This document shows, piece after piece, positions 22,080-22,296 of a stretch of DNA of 22,296 nucleotides (positions are counted from its first letter, which is position 1; each line of letters begins with the position of its first letter). The notes beneath the pieces are model-generated. The model saw nothing but the letters and a program-made list of their open reading frames with translations, did no database searches and was not told where the DNA came from. The stretch is from assembly GCA_005778045.1 (NCBI GenBank), contig SXKQ01000095.1, positions 1 through 22,296 of the forward strand, in the 5' to 3' direction. This DNA is from Planctomycetia bacterium. Lineage in GTDB: Bacteria; Planctomycetota; UBA1135; GCA-002686595. A program made the position numbers and the translations under genes.

Positions 22080-22296
22080 ATGCAGATCAAACGCTCCGAG
22101 GACACCAAGATCGACCGTGCCGCCGCGGCCCGGGCCCAGAGCGGCCCGCTGCTCGAATGGTTGCGCAGCGCCGGTTCGGCGGAAATCTTGGACGTGCTGG
22201 ATGATCCCCGCAGCCTGCCGAATTTGGATGAGCTGATTCCGGCAGCGGCCGCAGCAGCCGCTCCCCGTAGCAGCGGTGTCGCCGAGTCGGAAATCC
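22080..22296 (+). CDS. Unrecognised protein, N-terminal fragment
   Basis: The frame starts at the ATG at 22080 with GGAG 6 nt upstream, a good ribosome binding site by the standards of this window, and stays open for 72 codons to the window edge. The fragment begins MQIKRSEDTKID and has an acidic stretch 'ILDVLDDPRSLPNLDEL' followed by an Ala-rich linker. It has no signal peptide or membrane helix. I recognise no family. Third codon positions are mostly G or C, as in the neighbouring genes, but the frame has more TTG, GAT and AAT codons than they do. It diverges from the TonB receptor gene. Confidence 0.55.
   Translation, partial: MQIKRSEDTKIDRAAAARAQSGPLLEWLRSAGSAEILDVLDDPRSLPNLDELIPAAAAAAAPRSSGVAESEI

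Overview
This is a very GC-rich window (roughly 70% by eye) of compact bacterial chromosome. It has no insertion sequences, no CRISPR array and no rRNA. Several features point to Planctomycetota or a close relative. The Ser/Thr kinase has a DWG motif, one transmembrane helix and a long WD40 sensor. The secreted proteins are modular and cysteine-containing and end in a 'YAQxWFRDPP' module. The cytochrome-type 4Fe-4S membrane protein is fused to TPRs. This placement is inferred from protein style and was not tested by a search.

Layout from left to right. Positions 1-2979 (minus) hold two secreted paralogs: the 5' part of one (1-264) and a complete one (724-2979). They share an N-terminal module. 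A good intrinsic-type terminator (638-669) and a sigma70-like promoter (380-410) lie between them. A polyferredoxin-like membrane protein with C-terminal TPRs (3151-4980, minus) diverges from a 1329-residue membrane Ser/Thr kinase with WD40 repeats (5059-9048, plus). A small Rieske ferredoxin (9064-9414, minus) diverges from a tight two-gene operon: an alkaline-phosphatase-superfamily phosphodiesterase (9441-10835) and an NHLRC2-type thioredoxin/NHL protein (10839-12812). The 26-bp gap between the divergent starts contains a perfect 18-bp palindrome.

A third secreted protein (minus, start near 13839) shares its C-terminal module with the 724-2979 protein. It appears to have lost its natural stop, and its frame runs on antisense into the NHLRC2-type gene. 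Upstream of it lie a decamer/20-mer tandem repeat (14011-14100) and a tRNA-Pro(GGG) gene (14221-14298, minus) with its own promoter. A small membrane protein (14414-14737, plus) follows. It converges on a phospholipid operon, plsY-gpsA plus a small His-containing membrane protein (16780 down to 14720, minus). A hydantoinase/oxoprolinase A-type subunit without its B partner (16839-18863, plus) converges on a TonB-dependent receptor/TonB pair (21892 down to 18888, minus), with a hairpin at the junction. The window ends in the start of an unrecognised plus-strand gene (22080 onward). A strong minus-strand terminator (22021-22042) sits between that gene and the receptor.

Functional links: plsY and gpsA supply acylated glycerol-3-phosphate for membrane lipids. 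The receptor and TonB form an energised outer-membrane uptake pair, with ExbB/ExbD presumably elsewhere. The kinase, the 4Fe-4S/TPR protein, the Rieske protein and the thioredoxin/NHL protein give the left half a redox and signalling flavour, but no single pathway can be assigned. The least explained elements are the modular secreted family, the palindromic divergent start region and the receptor leader.
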